Of a stretch of 64,000 nucleotides of DNA, positions 63,467 through 64,000 are shown piece after piece. Position 1 is the first letter of the stretch. Each line of letters starts with the position of its first letter. The stretch covers positions 62,001 to 126,000 of the forward strand of contig NZ_QVON01000001.1 of assembly GCF_003426735.1 (NCBI RefSeq), given 5' to 3'. The notes beneath the pieces were generated by a model. The model had not been told where the DNA came from and made no database searches. It was given only the letters and a program-made list of their open reading frames with translations. The position numbers were made by a program, and so were the translations under genes. This stretch comes from Arenibacter sp. P308M17 (GTDB lineage Bacteria > Bacteroidota > Bacteroidia > Flavobacteriales > Flavobacteriaceae).

Positions 63467-64000
63467 TTGTTCAGAATCTTTTCCTTACGTTCCCGGATTT
63501 TTATCTCCATGATTTTTTGGGTGGTGATTGCGTTTGTTCTAATTGCATCCGTAACTATATACCAATACAGTGAGCAAAATAGGGATTACCATTCGGAACG
63601 TATGGAACGAAAGGAGGAGCAGGTCAAACAGAGCATAGATTTAGTGCTTCAAAAGACCACCTATCCCGTAACAACAGAAAATCTCGGCCATATTTTTAGG
63701 GATGAAATCTATGAGATTGCCTTGGTACAGAATATTAACTTTAATATTTATGATCTTCAGGGCCAGTTAATTAAGAGTTCCAGACCCAAGTTTGAAGTAG
63801 ACTCTATTTCCACATGTTTGGATGCGGAAGTGTTGAATAAATTGGCCGTTGCCCCCACAAATAGGTACGTGGAAAAGAAATCGGCATCTGGCTATAGTTA
63901 TCAGGCGTCCTATTCCTACATAAACGACAAAAGGTTTAAACATGTGGGGATTTTAAACCTTCCCTATTTTGAGGATAATTCTTTTAATGACAAGGAATTA
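63467..64000 (+). CDS. N-terminal part of a probable sensor histidine kinase
   Basis: An open frame runs to the window end, giving at least 178 residues. It starts at TTG 63467 (FRIFSLRSRIFISMIFWVV follows) or at the ATG 63509. A basic N-terminus is followed by one membrane helix (WVVIAFVLIASVTIYQY), then a long extracytoplasmic part starting with a charged RMERKEEQVKQSIDLVL stretch. This is the usual start of two-component sensor kinases in flavobacteria. The kinase core is beyond the window, so the call rests on this pattern. Confidence 0.55.
   Translation, partial: MFRIFSLRSRIFISMIFWVVIAFVLIASVTIYQYSEQNRDYHSERMERKEEQVKQSIDLVLQKTTYPVTTENLGHIFRDEIYEIALVQNINFNIYDLQGQLIKSSRPKFEVDSISTCLDAEVLNKLAVAPTNRYVEKKSASGYSYQASYSYINDKRFKHVGILNLPYFEDNSFNDKEL

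Overview
The window looks like a chromosomal segment of a marine-type member of the Flavobacteriaceae (Bacteroidota). The evidence is: AT-rich intergenic DNA with TAnnTTTG-type -7 boxes, a type IX secretion C-terminal sorting signal on a subtilisin-like protease, a Bacteroidota-style suf cluster followed by DUF2480 and DUF3078 genes, a diheme-type succinate dehydrogenase of three subunits, and secreted sugar-modifying proteins. No rRNA, tRNA, CRISPR array, prophage or complete insertion sequence was seen.

Layout. 1-2.1 kb: the tail of an unidentified gene, repeat-rich DNA and a HigBA-type toxin-antitoxin pair lying between two copies of an about 85-bp terminator-containing repeat. 2.2-7.4 kb (minus strand): a methionine-type aminotransferase, a Vsr-like endonuclease and sdhCAB. 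7.5-16.4 kb: a small membrane protein, a secreted M28 peptidase, aminopeptidase P, a small CxxC protein, thiL and a Tat-exported Gfo/Idh/MocA oxidoreductase, separated by long repeat-filled gaps. 16.7-19.7 kb: a divergent lipoprotein combining cytochrome c, a PA14-like module and a beta-propeller. 20-28 kb: sufA, sufB, sufC, sufD, sufS, sufE, a sufT-like gene, DUF2480 and DUF3078. 28-32.7 kb: hflX, an EEP-family nuclease/phosphatase and a secreted S8 protease.

32.7-45.9 kb is one long minus-strand run that holds most of haem synthesis (hemA-hemC-hemD-hemE, then hemF and hemB). Mixed in are an EI24/CysZ-like membrane protein, a REP-associated transposase (RAYT) with its REP repeats, a YchJ-like protein, DinB, a serine hydrolase, a CNNM/CBS protein, an O6-alkylguanine-DNA alkyltransferase and a DEDDy exonuclease. 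An AraC-type regulator is divergent from hemA. 47-60 kb is an accessory block: ThuA protein, a GH16 remnant, GNAT, a second Gfo/Idh/MocA protein, FKBP, ClC, a tandem SGNH esterase, DUF1460 and a very long TraB/GumN protein. 60.3-64 kb returns to haem with hemH, then a MATE exporter, a HemJ/CopD-like membrane protein and the start of a probable sensor kinase.

How it fits together: hemA, B, C, D, E, F, H and a hemJ-like gene cover haem synthesis from glutamyl-tRNA except hemL, with an oxygen-dependent HemF. Haem and Fe-S clusters (suf) feed enzymes such as succinate dehydrogenase. The Gfo/Idh, ThuA, cytochrome/propeller and SGNH genes suggest periplasmic oxidation and deacylation of carbohydrates; that is inference. 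The most interesting non-coding structures are a perfect 67-bp inverted repeat about 7.8 kb apart, the duplicated terminator around the toxin-antitoxin pair, and the RAYT/REP locus inside the haem run. I did not find a clearly new multi-gene defence or mobile system.
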